Source of the DNA: Taenia hydatigena
Lineage: Eukaryota > Platyhelminthes > Cestoda > Cyclophyllidea > Taeniidae
Direction: 5' to 3'
Assembly (NCBI GenBank): GCA_036345935.2
Contig: JADWOT020000006.1
Coordinates: 4,405,543 to 4,469,542 of the forward strand
Length of the DNA stretch: 64,000 bases
Of the stretch, positions 48,150-59,899 are shown piece after piece. The position numbers and the translations under genes were made by a program. A model generated the notes under the pieces. That model searched no databases. It saw only the letters and a program-made list of their open reading frames with translations, and was not told the origin of the DNA. The stretch's first letter is position 1. Each line of letters opens with the position of its first letter.

Positions 48150-49600
48150 TGTATATATGAAATGGGGACGTTCGAGGTAATAATCTTAGCAAGCACAAAG
48201 CCGAATCTACCTACCCAAAGTATCCGCTTCGCTGCAAAGTGAGTGGAGATGCCGGTCAAGGGAACACAGCATGGGCTACCCACTCGTAAAACGAGGGATA
48301 GGCATTGTCCACGCATCCCAGTTTGTCTTGACTCAAGTTTCCTCTTTTCTTTCAGTACTTGTCGAACTGCTCCATCGTGCCAGCAGAGAAGATTTGTTGT
48401 GGGCGCTCTGTTTAGAGCACGCCTTCTTGTCATACGTGGCGCATTTGGAAACGCAGGGGATCGGTTCAAGGGCCTGTCTCATAGTGAATGTGTTGGATGA
48501 GTATTTAGCGTAGGGGCATACAAGATTCGCTCAGGCTATTTTCTAAAAGCGTCTTGGAAGTGTAATAAAATAAAGTCAAGAATGATCAATGAATGAATGA
48601 TGCAGTTCGCAGCTCACACTGGCGCCATGATTTTGCTCGTGTCTTCGGTTCCGCTAGTCTTCCTCAGCTTCTGCATGCTCACATTGAATCTATTTTTAGA
48701 CGCAAAAGTCTTACTTATGTTTGAGAAAAATTCAAGCATGTTGTATTGCTTTGATGATTTATGTTGGTCTTTGTTTTTTTACGCGAGCACCCAATGCCTC
48801 GTACTTTATAGCATTTTGGCTGGACCGAATGCCCTTTGGGTCATTTGGTTGGTTTTCCGTCCATCTGTACGTCGACAATGCATATTTCCCTTATTATTAT
48901 GAGTTCCTTCGTCTCTTGGAATGACAGCAAGGAGTGCAAACCCGATCCTATTGGTTTGGTACCTAGATTTATCTTGCATAATGCTAAACCTCACCTTAAT
49001 GTAAGGGAGGCACATGTTTCGGATAAGGAATCTGTGATGACCTCTGATAGAGAGGGGATGAGAATGGCATCCTACCTTGTCATTAGTGCTATCACTGAAT
49101 GAAGTGGCACTTGCCATAAACATGAACCATCTCCAAAAGTTCATTGTGGGGGTGTACAATACCTGCATGTAAACGCTACTGAAGTAAAAAGGAGTGTCTC
49201 TTCCACGTCTCTTCCAGATGGACAGAATCCCGGCAAATAGGCATAGTAAAGCAGCAATGGGTTGATAAAAATGTAGGAAAAGGAACTGTCCTTAAGTCTT
49301 ATGGTAACAGAATAGGGGTGCTAAGGCTCACTGCGAACTCACTTCCTTAAGTATGGTTTCGTAGTTCTCTAGGAAGTCAACGAAAGTCGCCTAGACTGTT
49401 ACAAAATTCTTTTGCTTAAGAAAATAGACTTGACAGAGCCACTTAAAATTTTCTCCTAGAAATTCTGAAAAATTCTTTAGAAGTCTTAACATTTCTGCAC
49501 ATCAGCCAATAACAAATGTAAGGTATGGGGGAAAATTAGTTACGGCAAAGTGATGAGCACGGATTGCCATTTACAAGCCTTCCTAATGGTATTTCTTGAA
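48150..49600 (+). repeat. Module M, copy 2
   Basis: This matches 4560-6000, with anchors GATTTGTTGTGGGCGCTCTGT-like sequence at about 48391, the 14-base exact match at 48974-48987, and the collinear run at 49325-49570. Frames of 107 codons (minus, 48146-48469), 101 codons (plus, 48597-48902) and 120 codons (minus, 48806-49168) overlap each other and none is recognised. In this unit M follows L, while in the first unit M precedes K. Confidence 0.7.
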
Positions 49601-52000
49601 GCTTCTAGCCCCTTACATCGCCTCACATATAACAAACCTAAACCACCTCCAAATGTGTCTGCATAATTGGTCGAATTGTGAAAAAACGCTTGAATTTAGC
49701 TTATTGATGATGCAGAAAATTTACCAGGAAACACCAATTCTACTAAGTATACAAGCCCTTTCGTTTATATTCCCTACCAACAAACCCTGGAGCTATGAGG
49801 ACTAAATCAAAACGCCGCTTTGGTTAATTGCTTTTAAGGCTACTATTATCCCATCAGCATCATATGCGGATTATGGCAAGACCCGAGGCCTCCTTCACAT
49901 GCCATAATTACAAGCCTGAGGGAGTGCTAGTGAGATGTTTCTTCTAGCCAGAGCTCTACTCTCAGCACGAGATGCTAGAGTGTTATAAGTTGCCCTTCTC
50001 ACTCAGTAGAGGAGTCCCTGCATTCTGTCTGCCATCCAATCCTTCCGTTCCCATTTTACTGGGGTGTTAGGGTAATGCTACTGTTCCTGGGGCTTGAAGA
50101 GCATGGTAGAGCTTGACTTGACCAGCGACAGTATTTTTGAAGCAAACTACGCTCAACCAAGTCGTTGCAAGTTGTTTGCCTTAGCAGAAATCTCATATTT
50201 ATGAGCTGGACGGCTGATGGAAGCAATGGCTTAATCCATGCTTTATGCAGCGACCGCCCACAGGAACGTTACTATCCCATATTCATTTTCCTAGGCGTTG
50301 TATCAAGTGCTTAAATGAGGTGATGACGAACGTTTACTGGATAGTGTGAAGGAGAAATCGCTTGGGACCCGTGTAAGCCAGCATTGTGTGGTGTGTCATT
50401 ATGATACTCAGAGGCTGCCTCGTTGATAGCAAAGAACTCCACTTTGTAAATCAAGCTAATTGCTTTCGCTTCACACCGTCAATCATGAGTTCTAGGCATA
50501 TTGGGGAGTGACTGAAGATAGGGCAAGAAACGCATTGATGCATAGACTTGCCATAGAGAGGTCTTTCAAGAATTCATCTTACGGTTTATAAACAATGAGA
50601 ACATGCAAGTAGCAGCCAAGTGCAACCATGTACAGGTGTCTGCATGGACCATAGGCAGCATTCCGATTCACCTTTGTTCATATGAACGGGTATCATGATA
50701 CATGACAATGAAATCTACCGCATACTCATCACTTTCAATTCGCCGTGCTGATGAATTCGGTTCGGTGAGAATAGGACAGATTTCTGGAGTACATAAAGAA
50801 CATTAGATAACTTTAATTCGTCAAAGTACACAAATGACTATTGAATCCACAAATGACCACATTTGGCAGCTATCGCAATGCTTGGAGTACTTATTTAACT
50901 CACCGTTTTGATTATGCGGGAAAAGCTGGGTGGAAAGACCTACAAGTTGGGCCGATAGCTTCCAACCCTTATACGCATTAACAATGCACTTTCCACTTTC
51001 GTGTTGTGTCTTCTATCGGTTTCAAGAGGGTCTCAAAGCGCTGCATTACCTTAACTGCCTTCTTGTGGCAGTCATTAAGTCAGCCAGTCAGTCATGATGC
51101 TAGCCATCGTTATTTTACTTTACTTTAGCTTGACCTGCGATTGAAAATCACAAGATCTGACTATGTTTTTTTTGCGAATTAATTCAATAGCAGTAATTTG
51201 TGTGGGCAATCATAGCAAAAATAAAATTGAACGAAGTACAACAATTTTAGAAATTAATTTTTACTGATAGCTTAGAAATGGTTTGAATTTGTAAGTGGGT
51301 AGGAAGGCGAAAAGCGCTACCGTTTATTACATCAAAGCAATCAGCTTAACTTAAAAAGAGCACGCAACTGTTTAAGCGTAAGAGATGCATTTTTTTCTGT
51401 AAAAAGAGCGCAAAAGTTGCGGAAACCGTAGCCTCGAAGCTAAATGCGGTGTTGTTCCAAGAGGCAACATTAATGGGCAAAGTAAAAAGGGATTTATGGA
51501 TGGGAACTTATAAGATTGAGGGAGAAGATAAACTAATTAGTAGACTATTTTTATGAGCAGGAGACGCTTATACGAGCTTCAAGTTTTCACTTCGAGGGTA
51601 CTAGTGCCTTTAGGGGTTTAAAAGGATTATGGCATTTTATCTATGCCAATCTCAATACGTATTTCAGTCAAACCAATTTATCCAATTCTAGAAAGATTAT
51701 AAAATCTTGCCTAGAATTAATGTTCTAAATGCTTGTTAACCATCGGTTTTGGTAACTCGGACACTTGACACTCCGTCTTTGTGCTTCTGCTTAGTACCAT
51801 GGACATCGGGCAGTGCCAGTAGCCCCAGCCCTTCTGCATGCTGACAGAACATCAGGGAAGACTCGTGGCGCTACAATGACGGTATCTAAAGGACAACTTT
51901 CCTAATTTCTTTTGCTGACTGCCAACTAATGAGATGATGAAGCGAGATTATGTTCTTTCACAAAGTCGGTGACTGGAGTGACTGATGGTGGGTTTTCTTT
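49600..52000. other. Long unassigned stretch without sizeable ORFs
   Basis: From 49806 to 52464 no frame of 60 codons or more starts with ATG on either strand, the emptiest part of the window. I found no second copy, no RNA-gene box pair and no tandem repeat apart from short homopolymers. GTCAGCCAGTCAGTCATGA near 51076 is a small direct repeat. Confidence 0.5.
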
Positions 52001-53900
52001 TAGAGCACCGAAATGTTGTGGTGGCTGACGCAATGATTTGGGCAAGCGGAACACCATTTGCAGTGCTTAGGAGGAAAGCAAGCAATGTGCTGCTGTGATT
52101 GATCTAACTTTTCGTTTTGGAGCACCGCTATTGTGTCTCTGCTTGTGACACTGTCTATGCTCCGTGTCAGTCGAACCATAGGTCTTCTTCACATTGACAG
52201 TGGATCTTCCGCTTTGGGACGCGAAGCACTACATCATTCTTGCTTGTTATTTAGTGTTATTGATATGCAAGATAAAAGCAAGCGTATGAGCATACGAGTA
52301 TAATTGTACAAAATAGGCATATTTTCTATTCCATTCAAATCAAATAGTCTTCGAAAAACATTTTCTATTATTGAATATCTAACGTTCTGTCAGCTGCTTA
52401 GTGAGCTGTCTCGTCTGAATATTCTAATTGTGAATTCAACAAAACACGCAGCACATCAAATCTGGTGAACTTATGCCCTTTTTTCAGTAGTAGGCAGTCT
52501 CGGGGGGGGCACATGAGACTCGAGCTCGAAATCTTACCAATCCTACCACTCAACACAGTGACTATTTATTCTTATCACAGATACATACTTAATGTTCAGT
52601 GGAATCACTATTCAAAAAATCAAATTTTTAATGTCCAACACTTCTCCTTCTATTAATCGAATTCGACTTCCTACTTCTAGACGTTTAGCCATCTGCTCCA
52701 GTCAACCATATAACGATATGGTATTCGCCATGCGGTGGGCATAGTCCACTCCAAGAGAGCCAAAACGATACCTTAAAGAAGGAAATTGGAAACGTCCTAG
52801 GTGACCCAAAGGAAAACACATTTAGGGGTTTCACCTAAAATAGGGCTAGAAATTTTGTTCGCTTGAGGGTTTCTCTGTTCAGCCGTTATCCATGCTTGCA
52901 TCTGTGTTGTATCTTTTAGTGGCCTATCGCGAGTTTAAAGTACAGATCATGAGTGATCAGTGCGTGAAGAGCAGCTTGGTCTTCTTGTGAGACGCCAGGG
53001 GCTAGGCAGAGCTGGAGGAGCAGAATCCGTTTCAATATAAGACGTAGACTATCCAGCTGATTTGTTGGCAATTAGTTTTTATAAGCTTTCGCTCAAAATA
53101 AATCAGCCTAGATACTGTGAGAGTTTAGCACTCACCCTTGACTATTCGACGACAAGAATAACTGTTTTTTTTCGTCACACCTTCATAGAAACAAATTTTG
53201 GTTATTTCGGCGTATTACATGACCACAGTTACAGGGGAACGATCCAATATTCCCTAAGGTTCTCGGTAGAAAAATGTAGACATCCTAGCCCATAGGACAG
53301 AGTCAAGTGGCTTGGTTCGGAACTATTAATAATACTGATTTTGTATTATTCAAGCCAAACTGGGTGCACGCTATTTAATCACCTCGTTTTAACAAGCCGG
53401 GACATTAAGCGAATGAGCATTTCATTAAACCATCGTGTTTTTACTAAGAACTAAGTGAATAAATTCATCAAGAAAATTGTTTTTGAACCTATTTAGTGAA
53501 ACTATCTATTTTCTTCTTCTTAATCAGTGTTGTTTGGGTCTAATCGTCAGTTAGGAGCAATGAAACTTGACTTGTATTTTGTTAGAGACGGAAAGACAGC
53601 TTCCACCACTAGTGTTATTAATCACGGTGTATCACTTGTTAGAATTTTCAAGACTGCTGTCAAAATTGATGAGCCACCTGGGTGTCCAGCATTCCCTAGC
53701 GATTACTACTGCAAAGTAATTTGACTTTCCCGTAATTCCTAAGCGCTTTACAGCAACGGTTTATGCAATTCTACATTAATTGACCTGTTTTGGCGGTTTC
53801 AGGAAATTCAAAAACCTAGCAAAGCATTTAAAAGGTTATTATTCCTTGACGCTACCAGCAACTGCATCTGTCATCCTTTCAAACGAGACGTATGTCTGTT
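52000..53900. other. Mostly unassigned, with a short match to 27.6 kb
   Basis: 52022-52060 resembles 27618-27652. A run of eight G occurs at 52502-52509. Frames at 53062-53295 (77 codons) and 53527-53724 (65 codons) are open but carry no recognised domain. Nothing else can be supported. Confidence 0.35.
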
Positions 53901-53929
53901 AGATCACCCCAGAAGCAGGATTTCTACCC

Positions 53930-54200
53930 TTACCACGGTCTCAATAACCTCTTCTATTTCATTTGTGGTGGCTTATTATTGATTCCAAGACATGCCAAGG
54001 AAGACATGGAAGACTGGAGAAAATCAACCTCTCTCTCTATTTATAGTGCCCATCTTCCCACATTTGCAAATGAGATCCTTCGCAGTGCTGTTAAATAAGC
54101 ATTGCTGCTTCTTGAAATGCTTCATAACGATTCTTGCAAGGAATAACTTCATCCTGCATGGCTATTAAATAATCCCCAGCAAACAGACTTCAATATTGAG
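53930..54200 (+). repeat. Module Y fragment
   Basis: This resembles 30980-31270: AAGACATGCCAAGGAAGACA at about 53989 against the GAGAAGGCAAG stretch, then CTTCCCACATT at 54054 and 31135, then CGC.A.G.TGTT. It precedes X here, while Y follows X in the second unit. Confidence 0.45.
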
Positions 54201-54379
54201 CTCTGGTAAATCAGTGAGCCCACATTTCAGCAGAACTATCCACACTCAAGGCATGCACATCCTCCCGTGGGATGAAACAGTAAAGGCCTTAAAATTGCGA
54301 CGTAAGTAATATGGTAGTTGATTGTTCGTTAGTAATCGAGTTTTCTCTTTGTCACTCAAAAAACACTCAAAAGTAAACT

Positions 54380-56220
54380 GTAAAACAGCAACAAAGTGAT
54401 GAATGTGCAAAATCATTATATTCCATCTTTTATTGTGCTTGCGCCGCAGTTTCCCCTAATTCTTCTTCCTATTTGAAGCAAACGACGGCAATCTTCTCCA
54501 AAGCCTGCATTAAATAAGACTACTAGCACCAGACAACTTCATCCCTTCTATTCATCACAAACATAGAATGTAAAGCTCCTCGGATATGTTGATTCCATTC
54601 GTTTTTTGTAGCATTTTTGTGTGGTTATTCGTTCTACTACCGCAAACTGCATTTTCTTAAAGTGGAATGCTTAAATCCGAGGCAAAGTTCTTACTTAACC
54701 TCTAGCTCTTCGATCAAGTTATTTGTCGGAATATTCATGTTATAGCAGGTGAGAGCACAATGAGGAGGCCTGTTTGTTGCTTACAGAGCGGCAGTGAGAC
54801 AACAGAAGGTATAAACTTTACTAGTTCTGGGAAATCGGTTCGATTTTACTCATTTGATGACAATAAAATAAAAAAAGTGAGGAAAGGGGAGGAAATAAAA
54901 TCGGTGGCAAAATTTTGGAATTTCGAATTCCAAACAACCTTCCAACCATGCTAATTCTGTCCTCTAGAGTATAAATTGGACATGAATTCGTTGTTGCAGT
55001 TATGGTAGAAATAGCGCCAAAATGACATGATTTCGGTGTGTAGCAATGAGGATTTATTTGGTTGTATAACGATTACTATCTTGATCTTCATAGCTTGCTG
55101 AACTGCCATACGTAAAGGGGTCAGTACTTGATGCAACGTTTATGGAAGCCTTTCAGCTTTATATTAGCTTAGCTTTAAGTTCATTCTTGTTCTTCTGTAA
55201 TTTTAAGCTTTTAATCCATCTTCATGACTGAAATAAGTTCAATTTTAAATGTCTTTTCTCTTTGATATCTGTGAGAGGAGGCGTTTGCACGGATGGAATC
55301 ACCACTTATAGGATAACCCTTTAGTGGTTGGCTGGAGGGGCTGAAAGATGCGCACTATGAAGGACGTAGCACCTGAACAATCTCCTACTCATCTTTCTAC
55401 CTGGCAATGAATTGGTGGATGGCAAATTAAGAAGGTCCTTAACTGATAACCTTATGAGTGACTAAAACTAGGCAAGAGTTTCACCCCAAGAGGGATGAAG
55501 TTGGCCGCGAAATTAGTCAACCAAGTGGTGAGGTCTCACCAATCCTCTAAGCTACAGACCTACATCAGATGTGCGGTGATGTGTGCAATGAGTCGAGGAT
55601 CCGGTGTCTTGGTGGGTTGCTATACGCCTGTGCCTTTCAACATCGAGCTTTCGTTGCCTCCAGTGAGGTTGATACATATGAAGAGGTTTAACTTATATTA
55701 AGCCTTTCCACCCTTCGCCTTTCGTACCATTTGCTTCAGAGCTTCTAGCAGCGCTCAGGCTGCTGACGCTTTAAAGGTGCTGAAGATCACAAATCAATCA
55801 ATTGTATTTCCTTGGCAATTTCAACATACATTCCGCAACCCTATTAGGGGCTCTTACGATGATCAGCTTGTGTTATAGTGTTACGATTGCCCAATCTATT
55901 ATTCTTTCTCATCCTCTGAATAGTTTTCATTGAAGGAATGGATATTTTGACTAAGCAGTCTTCATCAAGGAATCAACGAAATTGAAAGCGGATTAAAAAG
56001 TGATGCTCAGAAGCGAATTTCATTCATTAAAACCTTTTCACTGCGCATTTACTAACATTTTTAAACAATTGTCTAAGTGAATAGATTTAGAACAACTACA
56101 AAATTTGATTTGCTAATTAAAGTGTACCTTAAAGCAGTTTGAAGTTTATTTTCTCATATAAATCAGCTGCCATTTAGGGGCTTTTAAGTAAGTTCATCAA
56201 TGTAGGTAATGACTTCATAG
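54380..56220 (+). repeat. Module X, copy 2
   Basis: This matches 28380-30220, with the exact 17-base anchor at 55430-55446 and TCCAGTGAGGTTGA near 55658 against TCCAATGAAGTTGA near 29552. Module A follows within about 40 bases. In the second unit, Y and the whole of P stand between them. Confidence 0.7.
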
Positions 56221-56259
56221 AAGAAGCAATAAAATAAAAATTCTAAAAGTTACCTCAGC

Positions 56260-58100
56260 CAGCGTCTGCGAGCTGGTTGATGGTTACGCCAGCGAACACT
56301 CTCAACCCAAGTGTGTTTTTTCGTTCCAGTCTAGGAGTATGCTTACCGACGCCATTCCTAATTTACTTGCCAATCGACAATAATCCACGATCGTTGTGAA
56401 GCGATCTGTGTATACGACCTTTTTGCTTTCCGATACGTGTCCCATTCCTCACACTGTCAGCTTCAATGTCTTGGCTGAACACTCAGAGTACGCTTCCAGA
56501 TGTAGGCAGTGGATCTCGACATTCAACAAGGATAAAGTCAAAAGGCGAGTTCGTGTCAGCCTCATTTATCCTTGCTTTGGCGACACCGAAATGTGGAGAC
56601 CCACGTGCCAAGTCTGACGAGGCACGTGTACCCATGATCATTGATTTGACAACAGCCTTCAGAGTATTTGAAGCATAGCTTCCGACAATTTAGACGCCCT
56701 GATGGACATGACCAGTTTAACTCTTTTCTGCTTGGAAGATTATTTGAAGGGACTTGAATACCTTCCTTTCTGTACAAGCCTTAAGATCACCTAAAGCACT
56801 TCGGGGAGGTCACTTCCATAAAAAACATTTTCCCATTTTCAAAGTGGTTTTAGGACTTGTCAGCTAGTTCGGTGTCTTACTACTGCCTGTGCCTCCTCCC
56901 TTCTATATGTTTTAACAGAAAAGCACCAAGCGAATAGGAAGATAACCGGAGACAAGGTAAGTTGTTGGCCATAGATTTATCAAAGTGAGTTTCTTAATCA
57001 CTTGAATTCTAAATTACCAAACTAATGGTAGCAATTTTACATTTGCTGTGTTAACCTTGATGATTTGCTTGTGTTGCTCACAGAAGATGGCTGGTGCTCA
57101 CTCGAAGCCTCCTATCCTGCTATTGTGAGATGAACTAGTGTAACTCTCCGTTAACTTCGGTCCACATTAAGTATTTAAGCTCGCAAACAGGTTTAGTGTG
57201 GAGTTCTGGTCTTGCTTTTTGCTCATTAATAGGTAATTGATAAAATCTCTGACCTTGAGCTCCCTTTTTGTCGAAAAGTCCATACAAAATTGGGAAGTGC
57301 ACCCCACTTTGATACGTTCTTAATACTTTTGCCTAGTTGTGGCCTTTCGATGTGACGTAATGCGGTTCCTTCAAAGCATCTTCGGCACGGCATCTTTCAT
57401 TTAACTAATTTCACCTTCCCTCGGTGCAAGTGGGCAAGTGAACTTTCTGGGGTACACTACTTCTGCATCATGAAAATGCGTCTTCAGTTTATCAACCTCC
57501 TAGAGACTGGCTCCCGTGCGCACGGAAATGCATTGTTAATGCGGTCTATTGTTTCCTTAGAATGGAAAAGTACTCAGTAAAGATGGGCCAACATTTTGGG
57601 ACAAAACAATGCACAAGTCAGGGGCTGGTTGGCTTTGTAAGACACTGTTTTTACATTGAATAATGGGGTGAATTTTAGCCTTAAAATGCCAACAAGAGTT
57701 GGAATCTATTTCGCTTGATGTATGGGAATATTAGGTGAGGCCGATTTATGACGGCTTTCGCCCTTAAAATGGACGAATACTTGTCCTTAAATTAATGCAT
57801 TTGTGTCCCTGCCTGAGCACAGACTAAGTTCATGCAGTATTCCTCGTGAAGACTACATAAATTTTGAAATCACATGTCAAAGTTTGTAAAAAAGAAGCAA
57901 CTTTATTTTGTTCCCATGACTGCAAGCAGTTTGTCGGCCTGCGTCTTTTCTCTTTAGGACGGGGAACTAATGGACTACTGGCCAAATGTCCGCAAGAGTC
58001 GGGGGAAATGCATTGGGTCACCGAGGACACTGTTTTACGATCGTTTGTTTACCCAAGGCAATGCCATTAAATCAGCAAAACCAACTGTCTAGATGACTGG
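56260..58100 (+). repeat. Module A, copy 4, internally shortened
   Basis: This begins inside A: the first 1 kb of the module is missing, and the antisense-frame core has lost the part equivalent to about 37150-37215. The CACGTG hairpin at 56602-56628, ACCTTGAGCTCCCT near 57250 (38350 in copy 3) and GCCTGAGCACAG near 57811 (18670 in copy 2) are kept in order. Confidence 0.75.
56602..56628. promoter_or_regulatory. Paired E-box hairpin, copy 4
   Basis: CACGTGCC and GGCACGTG form a perfect 8-base stem around an 11-base loop. It is the third intact copy of the structure seen at 17118-17144 and 37349-37375. Confidence 0.5.
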
Positions 58101-58399
58101 TAGTGTCATGGAAAGTTGGATCCGGTGAATGTAATGGAACTTTGCGCGATAATGGAATTTAGTGCTTCTATGGTTTCGTGCTACACTTAAGCTTACTCGA
58201 TTCGCAACTTGCAAATGCATTTTATAACCACCGCAAAAGGCGGCAGGCATATGAGTGGTATATCATACTTTGTAGTAGCAATTTCTGTGAATGTGACCAT
58301 TTTAAGGCATTTTCTGTGGAGTGTAAAATCCTTTGCCAAATAATTTCCTTACAAATTGACTTGTGAGACACCCATCAATCTTGTTCCAAATTTGTAGTG

Positions 58400-59600
58400 T
58401 GATTAGCATTTGGATTTCCATGTAATAGTTCGGAAGTTTGTTAGGTTTGGTCTTTTAACATAGCCTTTTCGGCTACAGTCTCATTTCAAAGCAATTTGTT
58501 CCTCACTGTTCTGTAGACCACCTTACCATAAAAATCACTAGATGCAAGTTTGAATTAAAAATAACGGAAATTCCCAAAAAATTTGCATTATGCTATCAAA
58601 TGATTTAGTATCTTGAGGAAAGATATGGATGACTTTCTTCTCCCATTCTACTCGTTCGATGCACTTAATTTCATGTTATCTGAAGGCTTTTCTTGCCTCC
58701 CATTTGCTGCATTTGTGTTAGGTAGTTAAGCAGAGCGTTTAATTCCATTGTTCTGGTATAATACTGCATACAAAATGGAGTGAGATGCTATCGTCTTCTC
58801 ATTCCATTGACTGCGTGATAAGGTAGAGCAAGGCAGGTTCTTCTTCCCTCTCTCTCTCCTTCCCGCCTCTTTCTCAATGACAATCATACCATTTTTAGGC
58901 ATAAAACCCTTCATGCGTCATTTAACTTTCTGATCTCTACAGCATTACTTTTACATTTTCACCTGTAGAATGTAAAGTGTTGAACCCCAGACTTCCCTGA
59001 AGACGAAAGAAGACGTAACACAAAGGAAGAATGCATATCAATGCTGTTTAAAAGACCTGGTTATCTACAGGCATAACTTGGAGACCATTTCGCCTAGCGG
59101 AAGCATAAAAGGGGGGCCTCATCTGTCCAGGCAACCAAAACGAAGACTTAGACAGGCAATGAAGAAGGAAGTTTGAATGTAATGTATGACAATTGTAGGC
59201 TCCACTAGTTCTGTGCCGTGAGTGCGAGTCACTCTAAGCATGCGTCTTTTCTTCCAGTTTATTAAATGTCTACTTGACAAAGGCTTTCAAAGTTACAAAG
59301 TGTCCTCAGCAGCAGATTGCTTGGTCGCGCCCTCTAAAGACAACAACCTTGTCAGATATCAAAAGTGTGCTTGAGCCTTTCTCTGACACCGTGAGCCTGC
59401 ACTGATCCATAGTGAAACGAAGGCCAAAGTTAAGTTAGCTTTTGTTCAGTATCTGATATCCATTCGACCACAGAATAAAAATTAATTTTTATTTAACTTC
59501 CGCAAGGAGCGTCACGCATATGTGACATTTCTGATAAAGCCATATCAAGTAACTAGCAGATTGAGCTTGATGTGTAAACAATAAAGTAGATGTGTGATGT
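58400..59600 (+). repeat. Module D, copy 3
   Basis: This is collinear with 19160-20500 and 39500-41100. GGAGTGAGATGCTA lies at 58777-58790, TTGAGCCTTTCTCTGAC at 59371-59387, and GATAAAGCCATA near 59533 recurs near 41073. The GGCC-type core found in the other D copies is not seen at the expected place. Confidence 0.7.
58847..58860. repeat. CT-rich simple sequence
   Basis: A CTCTCTCTCTC run lies in D copy 3. The corresponding place in copy 1, near 19370-19385, has CTCTTCCTCTTCTCTC. It is a minor pyrimidine tract and no more is implied. Confidence 0.6.
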
Positions 59601-59899
59601 TCTTGTTATGAAAACTATTGCCTCTTACGTATCAATAGAGTTGGTCGTTTCGGTAAAAATAAGCGTTGCTTTTAAAGTCGAACACTAAAACATCCTAGTT
59701 CTGGTGGTCGACTGCCTCCGGAGACCCTGACAGCCAAGTGCCGAACATGCTTAGGCCCACATTTTTAAAATCACTTTCTTTCTTTCGATTCATGCAATGT
59801 AGAGACTTTGCATTAATCATTCAGTAATTCGTTCTAATTCACGTTTAAATAAACCACCAAAAAAAGTACATAATATTTTCAAGTTCTTGAATATAAAAG

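Noticed and set aside
52502..52509. Run of eight G as a possible G-quadruplex part
   Set aside because: There is a single run with no further G runs nearby, so no quadruplex pattern is formed.
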